From the NCBI GenBank assembly GCA_002420305.1, contig DIHT01000012.1, positions 3,464 through 39,910 on the forward strand: a stretch of DNA of 36,447 nt. Direction: 5' to 3'. Origin of the DNA: Akkermansiaceae bacterium UBA5689. Its GTDB lineage: Bacteria > Verrucomicrobiota > Verrucomicrobiia > Verrucomicrobiales > Akkermansiaceae. Shown here piece by piece: positions 9,278 to 17,116 of this stretch. The translations under genes were made by a program, and so were the position numbers. Numbering within the stretch: position 1 is the stretch's first letter; every line of letters begins with the position of its first letter. A model generated the notes under the pieces. The model saw only the letters and a program-made list of their open reading frames with translations, searched no databases and was not told the origin of the DNA.

Positions 9278-10765
9278 TCAGCGTCCCCGACGGAGCGCCC
9301 GGAAGGCGCCCCCAAGCGCCCGAGCGGTGTCGCTAGCAACGAGCGATTCCGGAGATTGGTGTTTTTTCAGAGCAATTTCAGAGGCCCGCCCCGCCAGCCA
9401 AGCAGCAGAGCGCGCCGCATCAAGCCCTGATAAACCCCTAGCCAACAAGGCCCCCAGCACACCACTGAGAACGTCGCCCTGCCCGCCTGAGGCCATTCCT
9501 GGATTCCCGGTGACATTGTAATGCAAGTCCTGGCCAGAGGATGTCACAATCGTCCTCGCCCCCTTATAGAGGAGCGTGCAGGGGTGCAGTTTCACGAATG
9601 CCCGGGCACACTCGGCCCGGCTTAGTTTCTCAGCCGCGGGGAACATCCGACTCATTTCCCCCGGATGCGGCGTCAGGACCATGTGACTCTTTACGCGTCC
9701 GGATAGTCCCATGGCGGATATCAGGTTCAGCGCCTCTGCGTCCACAACCATGGGCATGCTGCAGCTCTCCAGCAGATTCAACACCCCGGTTTTTTCGAGC
9801 TTTCCGGACCCGTTAAGACCGGGCCCAATCACGAGAGCCGCATGAGGCGCATCCATCACGTCATCGTAGCTCGAAAGGGCTTTTACCATGACTTCCGGAG
9901 GGACCGCCGTGGAAATCATGAACGGATAGTCCTCTTCCAATACGTAAAGCGTGACAAGGCCCGCGCCTCCCCTGAGGGCTCCAAGAGCCGCGAGGCACCC
10001 CGCCCCAAGCATCCCCCGCGATCCCGCTACAACCCCAACTCGCCCGGCCTCCCCCTTGTGGGTTCCATAGTCCCGCGGCGGAAAAAGACCGCGCAGCTTT
10101 GGCCCAGTAGTCAACTCGTCCCCAGAGCCAGAATCAGGAAGCTCCTCCAGAGCGATCACCTCGATTCGCCCGACGTGCATCAGAGCCGATTCGGCCACTA
10201 ATCCTTTTTTGGGAGCTGCAATAGTTGCGGTAAGGTCAGCTCGGACAGCTCCGTCTTCTACCCTTCCATCGTCCGCATTCACTCCAGAAGGAACATCAAT
10301 GGCGACAATCTCTGCGCCTCCGGATTCCCGAAGAAAATTCATCTCGGCTGCTAGGACGCCAATCGGATCCCTCAATGCTCCATTCGCTCCGATTCCCAAC
10401 AGGCCATCGAGAAGAAGCAGAGGGCCTTGGTTTATCTCTAATTCCCGGCGTTCCCGCTGGACCTCTATGTCACCAAGCTCTCGAAGCTTCTGACGAGGCA
10501 GAGCCCCTAACTCAAGGGGCTGGAAGGCGCTCCGCACAACGACCTTCCATCCCGCCGAGCGAAGCACCCTGAGGGCAACAAGGGCATCTCCCCCATTATT
10601 ACCTTTGCCGACGTAAGCTACAGCCGTTCCGGGGCCGGAATACAGATCTACCAGGGCCTCGCCCAGCCGTTTCCCTGCCTTGTCCATGAGGCTTTCTGCC
10701 GAAATGCCCTTGCGGAACGCCCGGCGTTCCAGCTCTCGCATTTCATGACAACTGAGAAGACCCAT
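9278..10765 (-). CDS. nnr: Bifunctional NAD(P)H-hydrate epimerase / ADP-dependent dehydratase
   Basis: A 495-residue cytosolic repair enzyme that restores NADH and NADPH from their hydrated forms. The N-terminal YjeF_N epimerase domain (~1-215) has GKGNNGGDALVALRVL and the DGLLGIGANG segment. The C-terminal ribokinase-like dehydratase domain (~225-490) has GSRGMLGAG, the VLTPHPGEMSRM motif and NVTGNPGMASGGQGDVLSG, which contains the catalytic aspartate. Both halves appear intact and of normal length. The start at 10765 has AAGGAG nine bases upstream, one of the clearest ribosome sites in the window. It lies between the amidase and htrA genes with short gaps; there is no functional reason to link it to the envelope genes beyond shared transcription. 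Confidence 0.92.
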   Translation of the reverse strand: MGLLSCHEMRELERRAFRKGISAESLMDKAGKRLGEALVDLYSGPGTAVAYVGKGNNGGDALVALRVLRSAGWKVVVRSAFQPLELGALPRQKLRELGDIEVQRERRELEINQGPLLLLDGLLGIGANGALRDPIGVLAAEMNFLRESGGAEIVAIDVPSGVNADDGRVEDGAVRADLTATIAAPKKGLVAESALMHVGRIEVIALEELPDSGSGDELTTGPKLRGLFPPRDYGTHKGEAGRVGVVAGSRGMLGAGCLAALGALRGGAGLVTLYVLEEDYPFMISTAVPPEVMVKALSSYDDVMDAPHAALVIGPGLNGSGKLEKTGVLNLLESCSMPMVVDAEALNLISAMGLSGRVKSHMVLTPHPGEMSRMFPAAEKLSRAECARAFVKLHPCTLLYKGARTIVTSSGQDLHYNVTGNPGMASGGQGDVLSGVLGALLARGLSGLDAARSAAWLAGRASEIALKKHQSPESLVASDTARALGGAFRALRRGR

Positions 10766-10827
10766 CTACAGTAGCTCCTTGCATCTGGGGTGATTGAACT
10801 CCGGGGCCCAGACGGTTCCGTCCTATC

Positions 10828-11445
10828 CTAACGTTGAAAGCGATACTTAATAATTCCGTCCGCTATTCCTCGTGCTATGGCGTCCCTATAAGCTCCTGTT
10901 TTCATACGAGACCTCTCCCGTGAATTACTGACAAAGCCTCCTTCCACCAACACCGCCGGATTTCGCGAAGCCCTGAGAACGTAATATCGTCCAAATTTAA
11001 CGCCGCGGTCACGACCTCCTACCCGTTTCAGCATCCCTTCCTGAATCGCCTCAGCTAATGGCTTACCTGCCCTGCTGTAATAGTAAGTCTCCAGCCCTGA
11101 GACGGAGCGTCGCCAAGTGTAGTTGTAGTGCAGGCTTACAAATATCGCACCCTTGAACCGGTTCCCAATCGCGGCACGCTTGGCGAGAGAGATAAAGGTG
11201 TCACTCTTGCGGGTCATGGTGACCTGATAGCCCTTCGCGAGCAGGTAATGCTCCAGGCGCATGGCCGTATCGAGGGCAAGATGCTTTTCGTAGACCTTCC
11301 CGGATCGCCCGCCTCGATCATCACCTCCATGGCCTGGATCAATCACAATCCTGCTGAAATAACCCGCCCACACTCCGGAGGAAGATACGAGGAGGATTAA
11401 GGCGGAAAACGCGATTGCCCGAAACGAAGGATGGGGAATAGGCAT
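10828..11445 (-). CDS. N-acetylmuramoyl-L-alanine amidase (Amidase_3 family)
   Basis: A 205-residue zinc amidase with an N-terminal signal peptide (~1-28). The catalytic domain fills the rest: H39 in VIDPGHGG, E53 in VYEKHLALD, H106 in VSLHYN (usually SIHAN) and E168 in LVEGGFVSN match the zinc ligands and catalytic glutamate of the AmiC/CwlV fold. It removes the stem peptide from N-acetylmuramic acid, typically at the septum. No AMIN targeting or SPOR domain is present, so this is a minimal form. It lies 108 bases after the upstream secreted-protein gene, and that gap contains a perfect ten-base inverted repeat. Confidence 0.88.
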   Translation of the reverse strand: MPIPHPSFRAIAFSALILLVSSSGVWAGYFSRIVIDPGHGGDDRGGRSGKVYEKHLALDTAMRLEHYLLAKGYQVTMTRKSDTFISLAKRAAIGNRFKGAIFVSLHYNYTWRRSVSGLETYYYSRAGKPLAEAIQEGMLKRVGGRDRGVKFGRYYVLRASRNPAVLVEGGFVSNSRERSRMKTGAYRDAIARGIADGIIKYRFQR

Positions 11446-11477
11446 GGGCGAGAGAGCAGGAAGGGGGGTCCGGCTAC

Positions 11478-11519
11478 AAATTTCTTTTAGACAAGGCTAG
11501 CGCACGCGGAAAGAAATTT
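11478..11519. repeat. Perfect 10-bp inverted repeat upstream of the amidase gene
   Basis: AAATTTCTTT (11478-11487) and AAAGAAATTT (11510-11519) are exact reverse complements separated by 22 bases. The AT-rich arms stand out in a GC-rich setting and lie 33 to 74 bases upstream of the amidase start codon, after the stop of the preceding gene. This could be a two-site operator or an RNA stem in the leader. A terminator for the upstream gene is less likely because no T-tract follows. Confidence 0.45.
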
Positions 11520-11553
11520 CGGAAAGGCCCTGCCCGACAAGCCCGCCATTCCA

Positions 11554-12438
11554 TTATCGAAAGGTCATGGAAGGCCGCTCAGACAATTTTCGGAGCCGCG
11601 CCCTGCTCTGGGCTTCTGCCTTGGGGTCATAGGAGATCCCTCCCGAAATCACGACCTCCCCGTTGTTAAAGGTTGTCAAGGCAGGCTTCCGCCCTGCGGC
11701 GGGCTTGTAATATTTCGTGCCGAGATATGTTCCCGCCGGGGTAACCGTTCCATGCGCGTAAACATTTGGAGCCGAGAGAGAAAGCACATGAAGATTGTTA
11801 TCCCGGTCAACTGTGGCCTTTGGCGCCTTGCTGGTGATGACCTCCCCCATTCGAAATGCCTGGAGGTTGCGGCCGGTCCGGATATCGACAAGATGCACAT
11901 AGAGTGAAGATTTCCGGGCAGAATTGTGGATTGAGAGCCTGTATTCCCGCACGTTGCCGAGCGTGGGATCCCCAACCCGCTGCGTGTAGACTTGGCGCCC
12001 AAGCGTCACGCTAAAATACGTCGTGTTCGTGACAAAATTCCCCCCTCCCCCGGGAAGCCTGATCACGGCCTTACAGCGAAACCTGCCCGGTTCAGTGACA
12101 CGGAAAGCCCCCGTAAGATCCACGCTTTTTGCGATGCTGCGCCCTGCTGGGATTCTTACTGCTCCAAAATTCATGGCGGCGAGAGGACTAAGGGCCGTCC
12201 CTCGGGAATTTTTAATCTCAAAATCGAGCCAGTTCAGACTCGTCTGTTCCTCCGTATGGATCAGGAGGTCGCGTCCGGAATTGTTCGTCAAGGTCACGGT
12301 TGCAACTACAGGCTCGTGAGCGATGTATTCCCTTTTCGACATGCTCAGGCTTGCTTGGACCTGAGCGCATGCGTCGCTCAGGTTTAAAATTCCCGTGAGG
12401 AAGCAGATCAGGGAGAGCAGCCTAAAGTTGGAACGCAT
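11554..12438 (-). CDS. Secreted protein of unknown function
   Basis: A 294-residue protein with a signal peptide (~1-26, cleaved near ACAQ). The first mature part (~30-145) looks like an immunoglobulin-type beta sandwich: VVATVTLTNNSGRDLLI, a proline/glycine-rich turn, then GRFRCKAVIRLPG, similar in feel to domains that modulate proteases or bind surfaces. The second part (~150-260) has repeated short strands such as SLYVHLVDIRTGR and NNLHVLSLSAPNVYAHG. The tail is basic. I do not recognise a named family. It begins 32 bases after the kinase-like/FGE-like fusion, so the two are probably co-transcribed and may act together outside the membrane. Confidence 0.75.
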   Translation of the reverse strand: MRSNFRLLSLICFLTGILNLSDACAQVQASLSMSKREYIAHEPVVATVTLTNNSGRDLLIHTEEQTSLNWLDFEIKNSRGTALSPLAAMNFGAVRIPAGRSIAKSVDLTGAFRVTEPGRFRCKAVIRLPGGGGNFVTNTTYFSVTLGRQVYTQRVGDPTLGNVREYRLSIHNSARKSSLYVHLVDIRTGRNLQAFRMGEVITSKAPKATVDRDNNLHVLSLSAPNVYAHGTVTPAGTYLGTKYYKPAAGRKPALTTFNNGEVVISGGISYDPKAEAQSRARLRKLSERPSMTFR

Positions 12439-12470
12439 AACTTGGAGGTGGAGAAATTGGGGCCGTGGGT

Positions 12471-14081
12471 TTACGTCGTATCATCCTGTGACCGCAAGGG
12501 AAACCCGTTACTTGACCCCTGATTTTTGCCCTTCGTCGATTTCCCCGGGGCCGTTCTACCCCCTTGGGGGGGCTTTCCCTTCACGGTTCGAAAACCCAGG
12601 TCCTTACGCCTGAGAGCTCTTGTTGAAACCCAGCTCCGGCCGGACGCCCCGCTTGCCGGCACGAGAAAAGAGCCTCCACAGGCTACTGGGCCTTTCGCGT
12701 TCATTGGGAAAGAAGGGTTCCGCTCAGAATCCCTTGTCCACTCTGCGACATTCCCTGCCAACCCGTGAATCTCGAGCTTGCCGGGGTTTCGCGGGGACTG
12801 ATCGACAGGACCCCACCCCTCTACGTAAGAGGTCACATTGTCGTCCAGAGCCACCACTGCCAACCACTCTCTCAAGGTCGGCAAACGGCCTCCTTTCCAA
12901 GCGGCATACGCATGGGCGTCCCACCAATCGACCCCCGTCACTGGGTGATTCAGATCATATTTGAGCCCATCGAAGATTCCGCCGCTACGGGCCGACCTCA
13001 AAACCATGAGCCAATCGTCCGGAAGGTGATCCACTTTCGTCCGGGGCTGGCTCCCGTGGTCGTAGGCCTTGCGCTGGCTTGCCCCCATTACAGCCAGGGC
13101 ATCAAGAAATTCCAGATACTCCGCGATCGTGACCTCATGGGCATCTATCATAAAGGAGGAGAGCAGACCGGATTTCCCCTCGTGATCTCGATAATCTCCT
13201 CCCGGAATAGGAACCATTCGAGACAGGTCGCGAGCGGGCGGCGCATCGCGCCTATCCACGACAAGGAGCGCAGACACAACGACAGTCAAGACTGCTGCTC
13301 CAGTCACGGTGAGCCCGATCTTCTTCATCCGGTAACGTCGCGAGGCCTTTGACCTCTCCTCCAAAACCTCCCGGACCTCGGAGGCAAGGGATTGCTCCAG
13401 CTCCTGCGCCGTGTTGGCAACCTGCGTCCAGCTCAATCTGACCCCTTCACCCTCGCCCATCATCAGCACAAAAAGCCGCCCAAGACGGGTATCTCCAAAG
13501 AGGTCCGTTCCTGCCAGTCCGGGCTGCAGGAACTCCTGCATGAGGCTTGCCGCCGCTCGCAAATCCCGAGCAGTTTCATCCGCTTCCCGCTCCCCCGCGA
13601 GAGCGAGATTCTGGATGCGTAGGATTCCATGCTCCCCCAGAACAAGGTCTGAGGCTTTCAGGGGGGCGCTTCTAGTCCCCCGCTCCTCCAAGTGAGCCAT
13701 CGCCCTGCCAAGCTGCTTCAACAGCCCAGTAAGTTCCAAGGGGATATACATGTGCCCGCCTTCGCAGAGCTCCCCAAAGGACTGTCCTAATAACAGCTCG
13801 CGAGTCCAATAAAGCTCTCCCCCATCCTCTCCGGCCTCAAAAACAGAACCAATACCCGTATGTTCAATCGCGGCCTTGGCTCTGACATCTCCGAGAAACG
13901 ACGCTGCCGGCTGATCACACCCCGCCGCTTTCTGCCTGACCAGCACCACTCCACGGTCCATCGACCTCTGGCGGGCATGATAGGTCCATGTATCCTTGTC
14001 CTCGGCAATCAACTGCCCGAGCAGATAGTCTCCCAGCCGTGGCGGCACAGAATCGTCTGAAAGGTTTTCGGGAGCAGACAT
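12471..14081 (-). CDS. Membrane fusion protein: degenerate kinase-like domain, TM segment, FGE/SUMF1-like domain
   Basis: A 536-residue protein in three parts. Residues ~14-235 follow the outline of a serine/threonine kinase (LGDYLLGQLIAEDKDTWTYHA at the front, then helical lobe) but lack the catalytic HRD and DFG motifs; the equivalent stretch reads LKASDLVLGEHGILRIQNLAL. Residues ~255-275 form one transmembrane helix. Residues ~287-500 are an FGE-sulfatase domain (MVPIPGGDYRDHEG, GNVAEW at 443-448, GFR at 496-498). The copper-binding cysteine pair expected before GFR in active formylglycine-generating enzymes is absent; the only cysteine there is C468 before GGSF. The C-terminal ~35 residues are a low-complexity basic tail. 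It therefore looks like a pseudokinase joined to a non-catalytic ligand-binding FGE fold, a sensor or scaffold rather than a sulfatase maturase. This role is inference. Confidence 0.8.
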   Translation of the reverse strand: MSAPENLSDDSVPPRLGDYLLGQLIAEDKDTWTYHARQRSMDRGVVLVRQKAAGCDQPAASFLGDVRAKAAIEHTGIGSVFEAGEDGGELYWTRELLLGQSFGELCEGGHMYIPLELTGLLKQLGRAMAHLEERGTRSAPLKASDLVLGEHGILRIQNLALAGEREADETARDLRAAASLMQEFLQPGLAGTDLFGDTRLGRLFVLMMGEGEGVRLSWTQVANTAQELEQSLASEVREVLEERSKASRRYRMKKIGLTVTGAAVLTVVVSALLVVDRRDAPPARDLSRMVPIPGGDYRDHEGKSGLLSSFMIDAHEVTIAEYLEFLDALAVMGASQRKAYDHGSQPRTKVDHLPDDWLMVLRSARSGGIFDGLKYDLNHPVTGVDWWDAHAYAAWKGGRLPTLREWLAVVALDDNVTSYVEGWGPVDQSPRNPGKLEIHGLAGNVAEWTRDSERNPSFPMNAKGPVACGGSFLVPASGASGRSWVSTRALRRKDLGFRTVKGKPPQGGRTAPGKSTKGKNQGSSNGFPLRSQDDTT

Positions 14082-14174
14082 GAGAACCAGATCCAGACTC
14101 CAGGATCGACATCATACTAACCGCCTCCGGGACAAATGTCATCCCGCCATGAGGAAAAAGCAAAGCCCTCGCTC

Positions 14175-15557
14175 CTAGAAATGGATCGCATGGCCCTCTG
14201 CATCAAGCGAAGCTTCATGAACGCCCTCGGTGAGAGTGGGATGTGCGTGGATGGTCGCATGGAAGTCCTCAATAGTGGCCTCAAGCGTAAGGCCGAGGCC
14301 CATCTCTGCTATGATGTCTGTTGCGTTGGCGCCAATGATGTGAGCTCCTAGCAACTCCCCATGCTCTTCGCCAAAAAGAAGTTTGATGAAGCCCTCTGTC
14401 TCCGCGGCAGCCTGAGCTTTTCCAAGCGCCTGATAAGGAAACTTCCCTACCTTGTAAGCAACTCTTTCCTCTTGGAGCTCACGCTCAGTTTTCCCAACGG
14501 AAGCAATCTCCGGATAGCAGTAGGTGCAGCCGGGAAAGGTTCCAACTCGGCTGGGGGTTGCTTCGGGCAGGAAGATCCCATCGACACACTGGGTTGCCTC
14601 ATACATTGCCGTGTGCGCCAACCACGGGGGCCCCGCGATATCCCCGATCGCATATACCCCTCTCATCGAGGTCTCATACCGGTCTCCAATCTGGATCCAG
14701 CCTCGATCGGTAAACTCAGGGAGTTGGCCTCCGGGCAGTACAGGAACGACCCCGATCGCGACCAGACAGATATCAGCCTCAATCACCTGACTACCCTTGG
14801 CGTCTTCTACCGTTACCCTCACCGAGTCTCCGGCGTTCTCGGTCGCGATAACCTTCGTATCCGTGAGGCATTTGATCCCCTGACGTGAGTAGGACTTTTT
14901 CAGGGCATCTCCTATATCGTCGTCTTCAACCGGGACAAGACGGGGCATCATTTCCACAAGGGTCACCTCTGTTCCGAACGCATTGTAGATATATGCAAAC
15001 TCTACCCCGATCGCTCCTGCCCCGATAATCACCATGCGGGAAGGCTGGGAAGGGAGGATCATTGCCTCCCGGGATCCAATGACGTTACTGCCATTGAAAG
15101 GCAACCCCGGAAATTCTCGGGCCTTCCCGCCGGTCGCAATGATAATGTTGGAAGTCTCGAGAACCTGCACGCTTCCATCACTCGCCTTTACCTCAACGTG
15201 AGTGCTATCGACTACCGAGCCATAGCCCTTTACGTAGTCGACCTTGTTTTTCTTAAAGAGAAACTCAACACCCCCAGCAAGCCTGTCGGAAACATTTCGA
15301 GAGCGCCCGATCACGGCGCCCCAGTCATAGGAAAGATTGTCGAACGTAATTCCGAACTCCTTTGCCTGATGCTTGAGTGTATGGAAAAGGTGCGCGTTTT
15401 TGAGCAACGCCTTGGTGGGAATACACCCCCAGTTCAAGCACGTTCCCCCCGCTCGCTCCACCTCTACACAGGCAACTTTTTTTCCCAACTGCCCGGCCCG
15501 GATAGCGGCAACATAGCCGCCCGGTCCGCCACCAATCACAACCAGATCGTAGGACAT
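14175..15557 (-). CDS. lpdA: Dihydrolipoyl dehydrogenase (E3)
   Basis: A 460-residue flavoprotein that reoxidises dihydrolipoyl groups of 2-oxoacid dehydrogenase complexes or the glycine cleavage system, passing electrons to NAD+. The FAD-binding GGGPGGYVAAIRAGQLG is at the N-terminus. The redox disulfide C40/C45 lies in GGTCLNWGCIPTKA. The NAD-binding GAGAIGVEFA and second FAD site GDIAG are in order, and the catalytic H439-E444 pair is in HAHPTLTEG near the C-terminus. All active-site elements are present and the length is typical. The E1 and E2 subunits are not in the window, so this is a stand-alone lpd gene. The 220 bases upstream (15558-15777) hold no further gene or convincing promoter that I can see. 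Confidence 0.95.
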   Translation of the reverse strand: MSYDLVVIGGGPGGYVAAIRAGQLGKKVACVEVERAGGTCLNWGCIPTKALLKNAHLFHTLKHQAKEFGITFDNLSYDWGAVIGRSRNVSDRLAGGVEFLFKKNKVDYVKGYGSVVDSTHVEVKASDGSVQVLETSNIIIATGGKAREFPGLPFNGSNVIGSREAMILPSQPSRMVIIGAGAIGVEFAYIYNAFGTEVTLVEMMPRLVPVEDDDIGDALKKSYSRQGIKCLTDTKVIATENAGDSVRVTVEDAKGSQVIEADICLVAIGVVPVLPGGQLPEFTDRGWIQIGDRYETSMRGVYAIGDIAGPPWLAHTAMYEATQCVDGIFLPEATPSRVGTFPGCTYCYPEIASVGKTERELQEERVAYKVGKFPYQALGKAQAAAETEGFIKLLFGEEHGELLGAHIIGANATDIIAEMGLGLTLEATIEDFHATIHAHPTLTEGVHEASLDAEGHAIHF

Positions 15558-15777
15558 GTAACAACGTCGAGTTTAAGCGCTACCCCCCAGAGGAGTAGTC
15601 GTGCTCCGAAGCTGCTCAAGCCCTGCTGAATGTCAAGGCCGCGCAGGCAAGGAAACGCGTTGGAGGTCGTTTTACTCTATCCTGCTCCAGTTCCAGCCCC
15701 CACTGCACCCACTGCTCCTCGCCGGACACCAGATGAACGAGTTAGGAGCGAGAGAAGCAGAAAGACCTTGAAAAAGG

Positions 15778-16455
15778 ATGAGATCTTCCGTGATGGGGAG
15801 AGCTCTTCAATCTATCGCTCCCATGGCCCATAACACCCCACGCGGCGCAATAACGCTCCTGTCCATCGCCTGCGCCGGTCTCATTGCGGCCTGCCCGTAT
15901 GCGCTTACAGGACAATCCGTCGAGGAGTGGGGGGTCGCGCTTGGCCAGAAATACACAGCGTTAGGCAGCTTCAGGGCGGAGTATACGGCAGTCTCCCCGA
16001 CTTCAGATGAACCCCTCCACGGCTTTCTCATTGAGAATCGCGAAACGGGGGCCTGCCTCGTAAAGTTACAGTCCGACTCTGGCAAAGGCGGCACTGTTTG
16101 GTGGGTGCCGCAGAGGGCCGGAAAAGAGAGCGGCACCTATGCAAAATTCGGTGATTCCGCCTTCAGGGTCAGGGGGCTTGCAGAATTGGTCCGCCAGCAT
16201 CAGAAACTGGTCTCTTCAGGCGACCAGAAAATTCAATCTAACCGTAGCCCCGGCATCGCTCCCTGCATCCAGCTTGGAGCGGATACAATCTCCGCATTTC
16301 TCTTCTCAGCTGCTCCCGGCCTGTCCCCTGCGTTCTCCGGAGCACCCACCTCCCGGGTAGAAGAATTACGGGAGCTGAAGGAGTCCATTGAACTCATTCT
16401 CGATGATGGCAGCTGGATTCGTCTAGAGCGTAAGACCGGATTGCTTGCCGGCTAG
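15778..16455 (+). CDS. LolA-like exported protein, N-terminal part ending at an in-frame amber codon
   Basis: This reading frame gives 225 residues and then meets TAG at 16453-16455, after which the same frame stays open for another 218 codons to 17112. The start is uncertain: ATG at 15778, 15793 or 15823 are all in frame, and the last gives the tidiest signal peptide (ITLLSIACAGLIAAC), with a possible lipobox at LIAAC. The mature part has a beta-rich pattern (LGSFRAEYTA, ESIELILDDGSWIRLERKTGLLAG) reminiscent of LolA/LolB-type lipoprotein carriers. The residue before the break (TGLLAG) would normally be followed by more strands of the sheet, so this part alone is probably an incomplete fold. 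One base change, CAG to TAG, would explain the break. Family assignment is tentative. Confidence 0.65.
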   Translation: MRSSVMGRALQSIAPMAHNTPRGAITLLSIACAGLIAACPYALTGQSVEEWGVALGQKYTALGSFRAEYTAVSPTSDEPLHGFLIENRETGACLVKLQSDSGKGGTVWWVPQRAGKESGTYAKFGDSAFRVRGLAELVRQHQKLVSSGDQKIQSNRSPGIAPCIQLGADTISAFLFSAAPGLSPAFSGAPTSRVEELRELKESIELILDDGSWIRLERKTGLLAG

Positions 16456-17112
16456 GGATACCCTGCAGATCAGGGAGAACGCAGCCTCAGGCTCGAAAAC
16501 GTTAAGCCTCTGAAAGGTAATGACGCGCTTGCTCGTGAAATTCCCTCTGTAGATCCCGCCAGCCTCCAGGAGGCTTCCCCTGAAGCGCTCAACCTCGCCG
16601 ATCCCCTGCACTCCGCTCTTTTCCATCATTTGGTCGAAAAAGCATGTGCAGAGGGGGCGCCGAGCCCGGCAAGGCTTCTTGCCGAAAACGCCCCAGCTTT
16701 AAGGGCCTATTGGCTCGCTGCGTGGGGATACCTTGTTCCCCCAGGAGTTCCGGCCAACGTGGCGCGTATGCTTCAGGACCTCAAGGGCCAGAAGCAGCAA
16801 TACCTCCGTGACTGGACCGCGGCAAAGGAAGCAGATCCTGACGCCATGGAAGGAGTTTCTTTCATTCAATATTTTAGACTCAGGCGGATGAAGTTGCGAG
16901 AGGACCTCCGGTCAAAAATTGATGCCGAGTCCAAGCAAGGGCCTGCCCTCGCTCGTCTCCAGCTTCTCCTTGATGGGGAAATCTCCAAGCTCATCCCTGC
17001 CCAAGTTGCCCGGGGACGAGAACTGGCAAAGCTGATCGTGGCCAATCAGCGAGAGGCAATGGTCATCGCCCTTCTCCCCGAAGTCCCCGAGAAGGCCCTG
17101 CCGTCTTTTTGA
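16456..17112 (+). pseudogene. C-terminal remainder of the amber-split LolA-like gene
   Basis: Directly after the TAG at 16453 and in the same frame, 218 codons are open up to TGA at 17110. The first residues (GYPADQGERSLRLENVKPL) read as the natural continuation of the beta sheet interrupted upstream. After that comes a helical region (LVEKACAEGAPSPARLLAEN, KLREDLRSKIDAESK, LIPAQVARGRELAKL). No ATG or GTG with a ribosome site is available; TTG at 16630 is the only plausible internal start and would drop the first 58 residues. Codon use looks the same on both sides of the stop, suggesting a recent nonsense mutation, a base-calling error or readthrough. Its stop lies four bases from that of the convergent kinase-like gene. 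Confidence 0.6.
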
Positions 17113-17116
17113 CCTC

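Noticed and set aside
12471..12600. C-terminal part of the FGE-like domain as a diversity-generating retroelement variable region
   Set aside because: FGE/C-type-lectin folds are common targets, but no reverse transcriptase, template repeat or near-copy of this segment is in the window, and a 35-residue tail follows the GFR motif.
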